Of a DNA stretch of 64,000 nucleotides, positions 25,835-35,284 are shown piece by piece (the stretch's first letter is position 1; the number at the start of each line of letters is the position of its first letter). The notes beneath the pieces are model-generated. The model made no database searches, was not told where the DNA came from, and saw only the letters and a program-made list of their open reading frames with translations. The stretch covers positions 57,924 through 121,923 of the forward strand of contig VXQZ01000050.1 in NCBI GenBank assembly GCA_009838735.1, in the 5' to 3' direction. A program made the position numbers and the translations under genes. This DNA is from Chloroflexota bacterium (GTDB taxonomy: Bacteria > Chloroflexota > Dehalococcoidia > Bin125).

Positions 25835-26701
25835 ATGGCTGTTATCAACATGGTCCGCGACTACGAACGAATCGCAAAGTTCCAGCTGGGCCGCTACGTC
25901 GGGATGAAGGGTCCCGGACTGGTCTGGGTGATTCCGATCATCCAGGCTGGCACCAAAGTCGATATGCGCGAGCAGTACTTCGACGTGCCGCCGCAACGCA
26001 ACATCACGCGAGACAACGCCGGCGTCGATGTCGACTTCGTCGTTTACTTGCGGGTCATGGATCCCGAGCGCACGGTGCTCGAAGTTCGCGACTACCTCGG
26101 AGCCGCCCGCCAGCTGGCAACCACCACATTGCGCGCCGTGGTCGGTGAGATGAACCTGGACGAAGTTCTCTCAAGGCGCGACGACATCAACGATCAGATG
26201 CAGGTCAAGCTCGATGAGGTGACGAACCGCTGGGGCGTCAAGGTGACCGCGGTGGAAATCCGCGAGATCGAGCCGCCGCCGGCAATCGCGGAGGCGATGA
26301 CCCGGCAGATGTCGGCGGAACGAACGCGGCGTGCGCAGATCACAGAGTCCGAGGGCTCACGCGACGCGCAGATCAACGTCGCCGAGGGTGAGCGCCAGGC
26401 CGCCATTCTCGAGGCCGAAGGTGAGAAACAGGCGCAGATCCTGCGAGCCGAAGGTCACAGGGAGGCCCAGGTCCTCGAGGCGCAGGGCTACGCTGACGCC
26501 CTGAACTCGATCAACTCGGCCGCCCAGCTCGCCCACGGCAACACCATGGGTCTGCAATATCTCGAAACGCTGCGCAATCTGGCGAACAGCGACAGCACCA
26601 AGTGGATCATCCCGATGGAGCTGACCAACGCGGCCCGCACGATCGCCGAACGGCTGGGCGTCGGTGTGGCGTCGGGCAACGGCAACAACAACGACGAGTA
26701 G
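25835..26701 (+). CDS. SPFH/band-7 (stomatin-like) protein without membrane anchor
   Basis: Residues about 10-180 form an SPFH domain (MKGPGLVWVIPIIQ, DVPPQRNITRDNAGVDVDFVV, and WGVKVTAVEIREIEPP, all slipin/stomatin motifs). Residues about 155-225 are a charged coiled coil with an imperfect 11-12-residue repeat of AEGE(R/K)QA type. The C-terminus is Gly/Asn-rich. Stomatins oligomerise on the inner membrane face and usually pair with an NfeD protease-like partner, but none is next to it. The normal N-terminal hydrophobic hairpin is missing; only a weak segment near residue 27 remains. AGAGGAG-type ribosome-binding sequence precedes the ATG. Confidence 0.88.
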   Translation: MAVINMVRDYERIAKFQLGRYVGMKGPGLVWVIPIIQAGTKVDMREQYFDVPPQRNITRDNAGVDVDFVVYLRVMDPERTVLEVRDYLGAARQLATTTLRAVVGEMNLDEVLSRRDDINDQMQVKLDEVTNRWGVKVTAVEIREIEPPPAIAEAMTRQMSAERTRRAQITESEGSRDAQINVAEGERQAAILEAEGEKQAQILRAEGHREAQVLEAQGYADALNSINSAAQLAHGNTMGLQYLETLRNLANSDSTKWIIPMELTNAARTIAERLGVGVASGNGNNNDE

Positions 26702-26707
26702 TCGACG

Positions 26708-27430
26708 TTACTGCGGGCCGGCGTGTTCGTGAACGAACTGGTGCATCTCTGACTTGACGGTCTCGGGATCCTCGGCCAGGCCGTGCCCGCCATCGGGGAC
26801 CAGCACGAGTTTTTTCGGATCGTTGGCTCGCTCGTAGATGTCTTCCGAGGCCATGTGGTGGAGGATCGCGTCTGCCGTGCCGTGGATCAGCAGCAGGGGC
26901 TTGTGCATCTCATCGACCTGGCGCGTGCCGAAGAGTTGCGGCGATAGCGAGATCACCCCACGGACCTGAGGCATGATCTGGGCGGTCTTGATCACCACGG
27001 CGCCGCCAAATGAGTGGCCGGCCAGGATGATTCGCTCGGCCCCGAGGCCGGCAAGAAACGAGCAGGCGCCGAGCAGGTCGAGGACGCATTCCTCGAACTC
27101 CCCGGCTGTTCGGTAGTGGATGCGAAGCGTTGATACGCCTTCGCCCGGCAACTGCTCCGCCAACCTCTGATAGACGCTGTCGGCCGGACCGCGGACCTCG
27201 TGCTCGCCGCCCATTGCTCCGGAACACGTGATCAGCGCCCCGGTCTGTCCTTCCGAGACATCGAGCAGGGCACTGATCTCGCCCCGGGTCGTACCGAGAC
27301 GCAGTTCCAGGCGCGAGGGGTCGGGTTCGCCCTCCTCGACCGCTCGGGGACGCGCCTGCACGCCAGTGATTCTCAGCGTCAGGTCTTCCGGTTCGGGTTC
27401 TCCCGGAGTCGGGTTGAGGCGGAAGGTCAT
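26708..27430 (-). CDS. Alpha/beta hydrolase
   Basis: The 240-residue protein has a serine-hydrolase nucleophile elbow, AGHSFGGAV (Ser near residue 149), an acid in the segment LLIHGTADAI (Asp), and His in VPDGGHGLAED. RIHYRTAGEFEECVLDLLGA before the elbow resembles dienelactone hydrolase/KANL-type enzymes that lack a long cap. The first 65 residues are an extra beta-rich, acidic segment. No signal peptide is visible, so it should act in the cytoplasm. It converges on the SPFH gene with a six-base gap. Substrate unknown. Confidence 0.82.
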   Translation of the reverse strand: MTFRLNPTPGEPEPEDLTLRITGVQARPRAVEEGEPDPSRLELRLGTTRGEISALLDVSEGQTGALITCSGAMGGEHEVRGPADSVYQRLAEQLPGEGVSTLRIHYRTAGEFEECVLDLLGACSFLAGLGAERIILAGHSFGGAVVIKTAQIMPQVRGVISLSPQLFGTRQVDEMHKPLLLIHGTADAILHHMASEDIYERANDPKKLVLVPDGGHGLAEDPETVKSEMHQFVHEHAGPQ

Positions 27431-27480
27431 GGCCGCAGGCTAGCGGCTACTCGTGGGTCTCCAGGCCGCGTGACCCACCG

Positions 27481-28764
27481 TTACTTCGCCAGGGGAGCGT
27501 AGTGGAGGAAGCGGCCGATGCGCTCGAGTGCGTCCTCGATCTCGTCGTAGCTGGTCGCGTAGCAGGCGCGCACGTGTCCGGCGCCGGCCGCGCCGAAGGC
27601 AGAGCCGGGTACGACGGCGACCTGTTCCTGGATCAGCAGTTGTTCGGCGAACGTCTCGTCGTCGTAACCGGTCTGGGCGACCGAGGGGAAGGCGTAGAAC
27701 GCGCCGCGCGGCTCGGCGCAGGCCAGGCCGAGCTTGTTGAACCCGCGCCACATCAACTGGCGCCGGCGGTCGTATTCCTCGCGCATGGCGACGACGTATT
27801 CCTCGCCCGCGCGAACCGCTTCCAGCGCGGCGTACTGCGCCACCGTTGGCGCAGACATCATCGCGTACTGGTGAATCTTCAGCATGCCGGCAAAGAGGTC
27901 GGACGGCGCGGCCGCCCAGGCGACGCGCCAACCGGTCATCGCGTGCGACTTGGAGAAGCCGCCCAGCGTGATCGTGCGCTCCTTCATGCCCGGCAGCGAG
28001 GCGATCGGTGTGTGTTCGAAGCCGCCGTACACGAGGCGATCGTAGATCTCGTCGGAGATGACGAGCAGGTTGTGTCGGCGTGCGATCTCGGCAAGCGCCT
28101 CCAGTGTCGGTCGCTCGAGCACCGCGCCGGTGGGATTGGAGGGGTAAGCGATTAGCAGGGCCTTGGTCCTGGGAGTGATAGCCGCTTCGACTGCCTTGGG
28201 GTCGAGGGCGAAGCCCTGCGAGGCACGCGTTGTGATGGGCACCGGCACGCCGCCGGCGAGAACGACCGCGGGCGCGTGCGCGGCGTAGGACGGATCGGCG
28301 ACGATCACCTCGTCGCCGGGATTGATGATCGCTCGGGCGGCGAGGTCGAGGCCCTCGGAGACGCCGGTGGTGATCAGCAGCTCCTCGCGCGGATCCCATT
28401 CGACGCCGTAGCGGCGTTCCAGATCGCGCGCGATCGCCTCGCGAAGCTCCAGCAACCCAAGATTCGAGGTGTAGTGCGTGTGACCCTGCTCGATCGCGCG
28501 GATGCCCGCTTCGCTGATCGGCCAGGGCGTGACGAAGTCCGGCTCACCCACGCCGAGCGAGATCACGTGATCCATCGAGGCGATGATGTCGAAGAAGCGC
28601 CTGATGCCTGAGCCGGGCACAGCCTGCACCCGCTCGGCGACCCGAGCTGCTCCATCCGCCGATCCCGCACCTTGCGCCGCAGCCGCCGATCCGGCACCCG
28701 CAGCGCCGGTACGCCGGGGATCGTCGTCGCTCGAGTATGGGCGGTCGTTGGACGCTATCGGCAT
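27481..28764 (-). CDS. Class I/II PLP aminotransferase
   Basis: The 427-residue fold-type I aminotransferase has LGVGEPDF.TP near residue 70, YPSNPTGAVL near 207, ISDEIYDRLVY, and the PLP lysine in GGFSKSHAMTGWRVAW near 268. An extra 45-residue Ala/Gly-rich N-terminus precedes the catalytic core. It probably transfers the amino group of alanine, aspartate or aromatic amino acids. The Lrp/AsnC gene lies 44 bases upstream on the same strand, an arrangement like the Bacillus alaR-alaT pair, where the regulator controls an alanine aminotransferase. This supports, but does not prove, an alanine role. Confidence 0.9.
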   Translation of the reverse strand: MPIASNDRPYSSDDDPRRTGAAGAGSAAAAQGAGSADGAARVAERVQAVPGSGIRRFFDIIASMDHVISLGVGEPDFVTPWPISEAGIRAIEQGHTHYTSNLGLLELREAIARDLERRYGVEWDPREELLITTGVSEGLDLAARAIINPGDEVIVADPSYAAHAPAVVLAGGVPVPITTRASQGFALDPKAVEAAITPRTKALLIAYPSNPTGAVLERPTLEALAEIARRHNLLVISDEIYDRLVYGGFEHTPIASLPGMKERTITLGGFSKSHAMTGWRVAWAAAPSDLFAGMLKIHQYAMMSAPTVAQYAALEAVRAGEEYVVAMREEYDRRRQLMWRGFNKLGLACAEPRGAFYAFPSVAQTGYDDETFAEQLLIQEQVAVVPGSAFGAAGAGHVRACYATSYDEIEDALERIGRFLHYAPLAK

Positions 28765-28808
28765 GGTTCTCTCGCTCTGAACTCATTCCTACTGCTGCGA
28801 TTGACGGG

Positions 28809-29303
28809 TCAAAAGACGACCTTCTGGCGGTCGTTCTGTAGATCGGCGTCGATGTAGACACCGTCTTCCTTGTAGCGGCGCATGAGGACGCGGGTCGTGG
28901 TGCCCTTGACGCCGGACATGGTGGCCAGGCGTTCGCCGACGAAGTCGGAGATGCCGCGCATGTTGTCGGCGGCAATCATGACCAGCAGGTCGTAGGCGCC
29001 GGAGACGAAGTAGACCGTCTGCACCTCATCGAAGCGCGCGATGCGCCGGGCGACGGCGTTGTAGCCCACGTTCGGTTGCGGCTCGACGGTGACCTCGACG
29101 ACGGCGTAGACGGTCGAGAGGCCCAGCGTTTCCCAGTTGATCTTGGCGCCGTAGCCGAGGATGATGCTGCGCTCTTCGGCGTCCTGCACCGCCTCCGCAA
29201 CACTTGCTTCGTCTGCATTGACGCGCTCGGCGATCTGCGCCGCCGACTGGCGGGCGTCGCGCGCGAGTTCGCGGAGTACGGGTTCGAGAATTGGATCCAT
29301 CAA
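28809..29303 (-). CDS. Lrp/AsnC-family transcriptional regulator
   Basis: The 164-residue protein has an N-terminal winged-helix part (about 1-60: ILRELARDARQSAAQIAERVNADEASVAEAV) and a C-terminal RAM ligand-binding domain (about 65-150: VYAVVEVTVEP..., VQTVYFVSGAYDLLVMIAADN). Lrp-type regulators form octamers that bind amino acids. The first helix-turn-helix is shorter than the classic type. It is the first gene of a two-gene unit with the downstream aminotransferase, which is its likely target, along with its own promoter. Confidence 0.9.
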   Translation of the reverse strand: MMDPILEPVLRELARDARQSAAQIAERVNADEASVAEAVQDAEERSIILGYGAKINWETLGLSTVYAVVEVTVEPQPNVGYNAVARRIARFDEVQTVYFVSGAYDLLVMIAADNMRGISDFVGERLATMSGVKGTTTRVLMRRYKEDGVYIDADLQNDRQKVVF

Positions 29304-29365
29304 GATCGAACTTTACGTGAAGAAACCGGCAGTGTCAGTGCCGGACGCTGTCGCATCGTTTCTCG

Positions 29366-30856
29366 TTACGTTGAGCCAACATTCCCTGCCGGGAAGGTGG
29401 GCCATTGTGTCAGCTGCTCGTAGGCGTTGGCGACCCCGAGAAGCGTGGTTTCGTCCAATCGCTGGCCAACGAACTGGAGTCCGACCGGCATCCCGGCGTG
29501 TCCGAATCCTCCGGGAACGGAGATTGCAGGAAGTCCGGCGATGTTGGCCGGAATCGTGAAGATGTCGTTGAGATACATCTGATACGGGTCGGTGATTTCA
29601 CCCTGCTTGAAGGCGACCGTCGGTGCCGTGGGAGCGACGATCACGTCGTGCTCGGCGAAGACCCGATCGAACTCTCTTCGGATCAGGGTGCGCACTTTCT
29701 GCGCCTGTAAGTAGTAGGCGTCGTAGTAGCCGGCCGAGAGGGCGTAGGCGCCCAGCAGGATGCGTCGTTTGACTTCGCGCCCGAAGCCGTGCTGGCGTGT
29801 GGCTTCCATGTCCGCCCACATTGACTCGCCACCGCGCGCGCCGTAGCCGTACTTGACCCCGTCGAAGCGGGCCAGGTTGGCCGAGCATTCCGAGGGCGCG
29901 AGGATGTAGTAGACCGGCAGAGCCATCGGCACGGACGGCATCGACGGCGTGCGGTCGATGAGCGCTCCGTTGGCGGCCAGCAGTTCGAGCGCCGTCTCAA
30001 CAGCGCTCGCGACGTCGTCGTCCATGCCGTCGCCAAAGAACTCCTGCGGCGCGGCGACGCGCAGGCCGTCCAGCCCGCGCTCCAGTCGTTCGCTGAAGTC
30101 GGGGACCGGTTCGTCATAGCAGGTGGAATCAAGCGGATCCGGTCCGGCGATCGCCTGAAGCAGCAGCGCAGCATCCTCGACGGTGCTGGTGAAGGGTCCG
30201 ATTTGATCGAGCGAGCTGGCGAACGCGATCAGGCCGTAGCGAGATACCCGGCCATATGTCGGTTTGAGTCCAACCACGCCGCAAAACGAGGCCGGCTGAC
30301 GGATGGAACCACCGGTGTCGGATCCGAGAGAGGCGATGCACTGGCGGGCGGCGACCGCAGCGGCCGAGCCGCCCGAGGAGCCGCCCGGCACGCGCTCGTG
30401 ATCCCAGGGATTGGCCGTCGGAAACCAGGCCGAGTGCTCAGTCGAAGAGCCCATCGCGAACTCGTCCATGTTGAGCTTGCCCAGTGAGATCGCTCCGGCG
30501 TCGCGCAGGCGAGCGACGACCGTCGCGTCGTAGGGCGGAACCAGGCTGTCAAGCATCCTCGAGCCGGCGGTCGTCCGGACGCCTCTGGTCATCAGCACGT
30601 CTTTGAGGCCGATCGGCAGACCGGTCAGCGGCGCCGTGGCGTCGCCGCGAGAGAGCAATGCGTCCGCTTCAGCTGCCTGTTCGAGGGCCGACTCCGCCGT
30701 CACCGTGACGAATGCGCGGACCTCGTCGTCGGTGGCGGCGATCCGATCGAGGAACATCCGGGTCAGTTGGCCCGAAGTGACTTCACCGGCAAGTAGCCGT
30801 TGGCGGCCCTCAGCCAACGTGATCGTCAGCAGCTCGGGTTCGCTAGGCGCATTCAT
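29366..30856 (-). CDS. gatA: Aspartyl/glutamyl-tRNA amidotransferase subunit A
   Basis: GatA is the glutaminase subunit of GatCAB, which converts misacylated Glu-tRNA-Gln or Asp-tRNA-Asn to the amide form. The 496-residue amidase has the catalytic Lys in GLPIGLKDVL (about 77-86), GGSSGGSAAAVAA (about 156), the cis-Ser/Ser part in GSDTGGSIRQPASFCG, and LKPTYGRVSRYGLIAFASSLDQIG, which is typical of GatA rather than other amidases. Its ATG overlaps the gatC stop by four bases. gatB is not in the window, so the complex depends on a distant gene. The nearby argS and trpS show no linked glnS, consistent with the indirect route. Confidence 0.96.
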   Translation of the reverse strand: MNAPSEPELLTITLAEGRQRLLAGEVTSGQLTRMFLDRIAATDDEVRAFVTVTAESALEQAAEADALLSRGDATAPLTGLPIGLKDVLMTRGVRTTAGSRMLDSLVPPYDATVVARLRDAGAISLGKLNMDEFAMGSSTEHSAWFPTANPWDHERVPGGSSGGSAAAVAARQCIASLGSDTGGSIRQPASFCGVVGLKPTYGRVSRYGLIAFASSLDQIGPFTSTVEDAALLLQAIAGPDPLDSTCYDEPVPDFSERLERGLDGLRVAAPQEFFGDGMDDDVASAVETALELLAANGALIDRTPSMPSVPMALPVYYILAPSECSANLARFDGVKYGYGARGGESMWADMEATRQHGFGREVKRRILLGAYALSAGYYDAYYLQAQKVRTLIRREFDRVFAEHDVIVAPTAPTVAFKQGEITDPYQMYLNDIFTIPANIAGLPAISVPGGFGHAGMPVGLQFVGQRLDETTLLGVANAYEQLTQWPTFPAGNVGST

Positions 30857-31164
30857 GACTGATCGAGCACGGCGTGCACGCGGAAGTACTCGTCTTCGCG
30901 CTGAGGTGCGTTGGCCAGCACTTGATTGCGCTGCATCGCTGGAATCGACGCATCGTCGTCCTGGACATTGATCAGGTCCGCGCCGTTGTGGGTCGGCGGC
31001 ACGCCGCTGGTGTCGATCTCTGACAGCGCATCAATGTGCGAAAGGATGCTGGCCAGTTCGCCGCGGAACTCTTCGACCTCGGAATCCGTCAATTCAATAC
31101 GCACCAGCGATGCGAGATGGCGCACCTGCGCGCTCGTGAACTGATTGCTATCGGTATCGGACAT
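30853..31164 (-). CDS. gatC: Aspartyl/glutamyl-tRNA amidotransferase subunit C
   Basis: GatC is a small chaperone-like subunit that wraps the GatA-GatB interface. The 103-residue product begins with VRHLASLVRIELTDSEVEEF and continues with L..IL.HID.L.EIDTSGVPPT, followed by a short acidic region and the C-terminal part PQREDEYFRVHAVL, all usual. It starts the gatCA unit and is divergent from the penicillin-binding protein gene 117 bases away. Confidence 0.94.
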   Translation of the reverse strand: MSDTDSNQFTSAQVRHLASLVRIELTDSEVEEFRGELASILSHIDALSEIDTSGVPPTHNGADLINVQDDDASIPAMQRNQVLANAPQREDEYFRVHAVLDQS

Positions 31165-31281
31165 CTTGGGCGGCCCGTGGCGAAGGATAGGGATCGTTAT
31201 TCGTGCGTGAAATGCAGCCTATCGCGCCGCGGAGTTCCAGGGCATCGGACGTAATGTGGAAGCTGAGACGGAGTACTGCGA

Positions 31282-34101
31282 TTGACATCCGAACGTAACG
31301 GCGAACGCAGCCGGCGGCTGAGCCTGGCCACGCGCCTCGCGATCCGATCGCGGCGGCGCAAACGCGGCGAACGGGTCGAGCCGGTTCGCATGCGCGGCTG
31401 GATGATCGCCCTCGTGATCGTGCTCGGCGTGCCGTTGGTCATGCTCGGCGCTGCAGCGGGCACGGCCTATCTGATCTATTCGGACTTCGCCAACGATCTG
31501 GCTCCGCCCGACGAAATCGAAGAAACGCAGCAACTGCTGGGCAGCAGCCGCATCTTCGATCGCAACGGCGAGGACGGCGTGCTGCTGTTTGAGTACGCGC
31601 GACCTTCCGACGGTCTGCGCGCGCCGGTTCGGCTGCACCGAGTTTCGCAACACCTGATCGACGCGACAGTGGCGACAGAAGACGCCACGTTCTGGACCAA
31701 CCAGGGGATCAACTTCCGCGGTCTGCTGCGTGCGGCCTGGGAGAACTTCGGCGTCGGCAGCTCGGACTTCCTCGGCGGTTCGGGCGGCTCCTCGATCACG
31801 CAGCAACTGGTCAAGAATGTGCTAATCCCGCCCGAGGAGCGAACCGGCCGCACTCTGAACCGCGTCCGCGGCAAGCTCAAGGAGACGATCCTTGCTATCG
31901 AGCTGACCAACGAGTACGGCAAGGAGCAGATTCTCGAGTGGTATCTCAACTCGATTTTCTATGGCAATTTCTCATACGGGATCGGAGCCGCCAGCCAGCG
32001 CTACTTCGGCAAGTCGCCGGCCCAATTGACGTTGGCCGAGTCCGCGATGCTGGCCGGCCTGCCGCAGGCGCCATCGCTCTACAACCCACTGGAGAACTTT
32101 GACGGAGCGAAGCAGCGACAAGGCGACGTGCTGGAGTTGATGGTGAGGCACGGGTTCATCACTCGCGCCCAGGCCGATGCCGCCTGGCGCGAAGAGTTGG
32201 AGTTCGACTCGGCCGAGTTTGACATCGAGGCGCCGCACTACGTGATTTATGTAAGAGAGCAGGTTGAGCGCCTGTGCCGGCTGGAGCGGTTCGTGCCGCC
32301 CTCAGGTACGGGCGGTTGCGAGAACTTGATGAACAACGGCGGTTTGAGGATTACGACCTCGCTCGACTTTGGCCTCCAGGCCCGAGCCGAAGCCGAAGTG
32401 CGCTCGGCGATCGACGATTTCGAAGCGTCGACCGGTGCACATAACGGCGCACTGGTGGCAATCGATCCGTCGACCGGACAAATCCTTGCCATGGTCGGCA
32501 GCCGAGACTTCTTTGACGAGACGATTGACGGTCAGGTCAACCTGGCGACGGCGACGCACTCACCGGGATCCGCACTGAAGCCGCTGACCTACCTGGCTGC
32601 GTTCCAGCTCGATCCACGCACATGGCACCCGGCAACGGTGCTCTGGGACGTGCCGACCACGTACGTCGAAGCGGACGGCACGGAATTCAAGCCGGTCAAC
32701 TTCGACGGCGTGTTTCGGGGACCGGTGACTGTGCGCAGCGCCCTGGCCAACTCGATGAATGTACCGGCGTTCAAGGTGGCCGAACGACTGGGAAGCGCGG
32801 CCCTGCTGGACACGCTACATCGACTGGGGATCACCACGATGCACGACCCCGGCGCCTACGGACCCTCGATCACCCTCGGTGGCGGCGAGGTGACATTGCT
32901 CGATTTGACCTATGCCTACGCGACGCTGGCCAATCTGGGCGAGATGAAGGGCCAACTCACAGTCCAGGCACTCCCGGACGGATTCCGCCAACTCGATCCG
33001 GTCGCCGTGCTGGAGATTCGCGACGTCGAGGGCCGGCTGCTGTACGAGTGGTCGGCGTCGGGGGAGCCGGACGTCCGGTCCGCGGCACGGGCCGGGCAGG
33101 TCTATCAGATCACCGACATCCTCTCGGACAACAGTGCCAGGTCACTGCTCTACGGGACGGACAGTCCGCTGGTGTTGGATCGGCCAGCCGCGGCCAAGAC
33201 GGGAACGGCCGGTGATCCGGGTCAGGACGATGTCCGACGCGACTTCTGGACGATGGGCTACACGCCGCAACTGGCCGTGGGCGTGTGGATCGGAAATGCC
33301 GACGAGTCGCCAATGACCGGCGGCTCGTCGGTGCAGACGGCAGGATTGATCTGGAACCGATTCATGCTCTTGGCGCACGAGGGCGTGACAGCCGAGGCGT
33401 TCACAGAACCTGACGGGATTCATCGATCCATGGTGTACGCGCCCGCGGTGAACTTGCATGCGGCGGTGCAACCCGATTCGAGTCTGCACGACCCTTGTTC
33501 CTCTCCGCGAGAGGAATTGTTCGTGTCGGCCCGCGTCGCGCCACCGCTCGACAACTTCATCTGCTACGAGGTTGAAGTTGATCGACGAACATTGCAGCGA
33601 GCAACCGTCGACACGCCTGAGGACTATCTGCAGCAGGGCGTCTGGTTGGAACCACCCGCAGTGTCGCGACGCGGGGCGACGGCGCTTGATCCCATCGCAG
33701 TCGAGTGGCTGCGTCGGAACCGCGTCGCCTATCTCCAGCCGGGGACGGTTGATGACGCGGATGCGCCGGTGAGGTTCGATACGCCTGGCGACGCCGCGAT
33801 CCTCGATCGCGGCGAGGTACTGATCACCGGTCGGGCCCATAGTTCCGACTTGATCGGCTGGACGCTGACCGCGCGTCGAGTGGGTAGTGAAGATGTTGCC
33901 ACCATCGCGACCGGCTCGCGCAGTGTTGACGGTGGGGTCCTGGCACGTTGGGACAGCAGCGAGATTGCCGGCGGCGTCTATGAGCTGAGCCTGGAGTTGA
34001 TGGACGCGTACCTGGGGTCGATCAGTGAGACGATCATGATTGCCCTGCCTGAGCAGCCGAGTGTGTCCGGACTGGAGTCCGAGACGGCTGAATCGGAGTG
34101 A
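31282..34101 (+). CDS. Class A penicillin-binding protein (bifunctional transglycosylase/transpeptidase)
   Basis: This 939-residue PBP1A-like enzyme polymerises and cross-links peptidoglycan. A basic cytoplasmic tail (1-37) is followed by a membrane anchor (about 40-66). The GT51 domain carries the catalytic Glu133 in VATEDATFWTNQGI and the GSSITQQLVKN motif. The transpeptidase domain has SALK in SPGSALKPL (about 430), SMN near 492, and KTGTAG at about 639. A C-terminal region of 280 residues ends in an Ig-like beta domain. The TTG start at 31282 has GGAG at 31270-31273; a later ATG at 31390 would remove the basic tail. A perfect TTCCTCTC/GAGAGGAA hairpin at about 33498-33516 lies inside the coding region. 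Confidence 0.92.
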   Translation: MTSERNGERSRRLSLATRLAIRSRRRKRGERVEPVRMRGWMIALVIVLGVPLVMLGAAAGTAYLIYSDFANDLAPPDEIEETQQLLGSSRIFDRNGEDGVLLFEYARPSDGLRAPVRLHRVSQHLIDATVATEDATFWTNQGINFRGLLRAAWENFGVGSSDFLGGSGGSSITQQLVKNVLIPPEERTGRTLNRVRGKLKETILAIELTNEYGKEQILEWYLNSIFYGNFSYGIGAASQRYFGKSPAQLTLAESAMLAGLPQAPSLYNPLENFDGAKQRQGDVLELMVRHGFITRAQADAAWREELEFDSAEFDIEAPHYVIYVREQVERLCRLERFVPPSGTGGCENLMNNGGLRITTSLDFGLQARAEAEVRSAIDDFEASTGAHNGALVAIDPSTGQILAMVGSRDFFDETIDGQVNLATATHSPGSALKPLTYLAAFQLDPRTWHPATVLWDVPTTYVEADGTEFKPVNFDGVFRGPVTVRSALANSMNVPAFKVAERLGSAALLDTLHRLGITTMHDPGAYGPSITLGGGEVTLLDLTYAYATLANLGEMKGQLTVQALPDGFRQLDPVAVLEIRDVEGRLLYEWSASGEPDVRSAARAGQVYQITDILSDNSARSLLYGTDSPLVLDRPAAAKTGTAGDPGQDDVRRDFWTMGYTPQLAVGVWIGNADESPMTGGSSVQTAGLIWNRFMLLAHEGVTAEAFTEPDGIHRSMVYAPAVNLHAAVQPDSSLHDPCSSPREELFVSARVAPPLDNFICYEVEVDRRTLQRATVDTPEDYLQQGVWLEPPAVSRRGATALDPIAVEWLRRNRVAYLQPGTVDDADAPVRFDTPGDAAILDRGEVLITGRAHSSDLIGWTLTARRVGSEDVATIATGSRSVDGGVLARWDSSEIAGGVYELSLELMDAYLGSISETIMIALPEQPSVSGLESETAESE

Positions 34102-34107
34102 GCCGCG

Positions 34108-35256
34108 CTACCGGGGAAGCAGAGCATCCGCCTCTTCGGGAGAACCGACCCCGCGCACTGCTCGAAGAAACTCGGACAGCGACTCATGGTCAGCGCGAAA
34201 CTGGATCAATCGCGGGCCCCAGGGACTGGCCGACGACGGGCTGGCGCCGTAGCCGCCGCGAAACGCGAGAAATGCCTGGTTGATCCGGCGGAATGGTCGA
34301 TCCAAGTCGATTAGCCGTAGTCGCGTCGATTCCATCAGACGTTCCGCCTCTTCGATCTGACCATCGGCCAGCAACGCGTCCACGTCGATTCGAAGTTGGC
34401 GCAGCAACGGATCAGTGGCGGCGCGAATCTCGGTGCGGAGTTGCGTTCGGTCGTCAATGTTGGGGGGGACAAACGCTGACAACCCTGCGGCGACCTCGCC
34501 CAACTCGTCGCCGACGATATCTGCGACGGTCTCATTGATCGTGCGCATGTCGGATCCCTGGCCGTATGCCAGCCCAAGCGCGTAGAAGCCGAGGTAGTGA
34601 TGGGTCCACTCATGGGCCATGATCTGCAGTGTGCTGAGAGAATCGCGCGAGGAGACGACCGAAGCCGGATACAGCGCGACGCCGCCGATCGATCCGACCC
34701 ACGCGGACCAGCGTCCGTCTGCTTCGACTGCCGCTTCGATTCGTTCGTAGTCGTCGCGCTCGACATCCGATGTAAGCAGCACCGAACGGACCATTCGAAC
34801 CTCGTCCCTCGGAGAGACAGCGACCACGTGCAACCGCTCAGTCAGGTCAACATCGACCGGCGGCCAGACGATTCTGACCCGCCCGAAGAGAGGCAGCGGA
34901 GTATCCAATCCCAGGCCCGATGCCGCATTGCTGAGCTGCCCTTCCAGCAGCAGTTCCGCCTTCTTTCGGTCTTCCTCGTTCCCCTGCTCGAACCAGCGCT
35001 GGAGCGTCGCTTGCTCGTCCAGATCCGGTTGATCAAGCCAGCCGGCCACATTGGTCAGCCAGCGGTTGGGCAGGTGAGTCACCTCGTACTTGAAAAAGGA
35101 GAAGCGATGGGTCTCGGTCGCCCGTTCCACGATGTCGTCGAGGCCGGTTGAGGACTGGGCTCTCAACGTGGTCGAGACGAACAGCGCGCAGAGAACGGTC
35201 GTGCCAATGGCAACCGATGCCAGCAACACGGTCAGCACGAGACGACGCCGCATCAT
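34108..35256 (-). CDS. Membrane-anchored HEWTH zinc metallopeptidase-like protein
   Basis: The 382-residue product has an N-terminal membrane anchor or signal (about residues 5-32) and is otherwise extracytoplasmic. A gluzincin-type zinc site is visible: HEWTH at residues 215-219 and the third ligand Glu242 in TINETVADIVGDELGE. No known peptidase subfamily was recognised, and the surrounding sequence looks like a lineage-specific protein. It converges with the PBP gene with a six-base gap, and its 5' end faces the RDD protein gene. A role in cell-envelope maintenance is a guess from context. Confidence 0.7.
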   Translation of the reverse strand: MMRRRLVLTVLLASVAIGTTVLCALFVSTTLRAQSSTGLDDIVERATETHRFSFFKYEVTHLPNRWLTNVAGWLDQPDLDEQATLQRWFEQGNEEDRKKAELLLEGQLSNAASGLGLDTPLPLFGRVRIVWPPVDVDLTERLHVVAVSPRDEVRMVRSVLLTSDVERDDYERIEAAVEADGRWSAWVGSIGGVALYPASVVSSRDSLSTLQIMAHEWTHHYLGFYALGLAYGQGSDMRTINETVADIVGDELGEVAAGLSAFVPPNIDDRTQLRTEIRAATDPLLRQLRIDVDALLADGQIEEAERLMESTRLRLIDLDRPFRRINQAFLAFRGGYGASPSSASPWGPRLIQFRADHESLSEFLRAVRGVGSPEEADALLPR

Positions 35257-35284
35257 GCATTCGATGCTACGCTCAACCGCGTTG

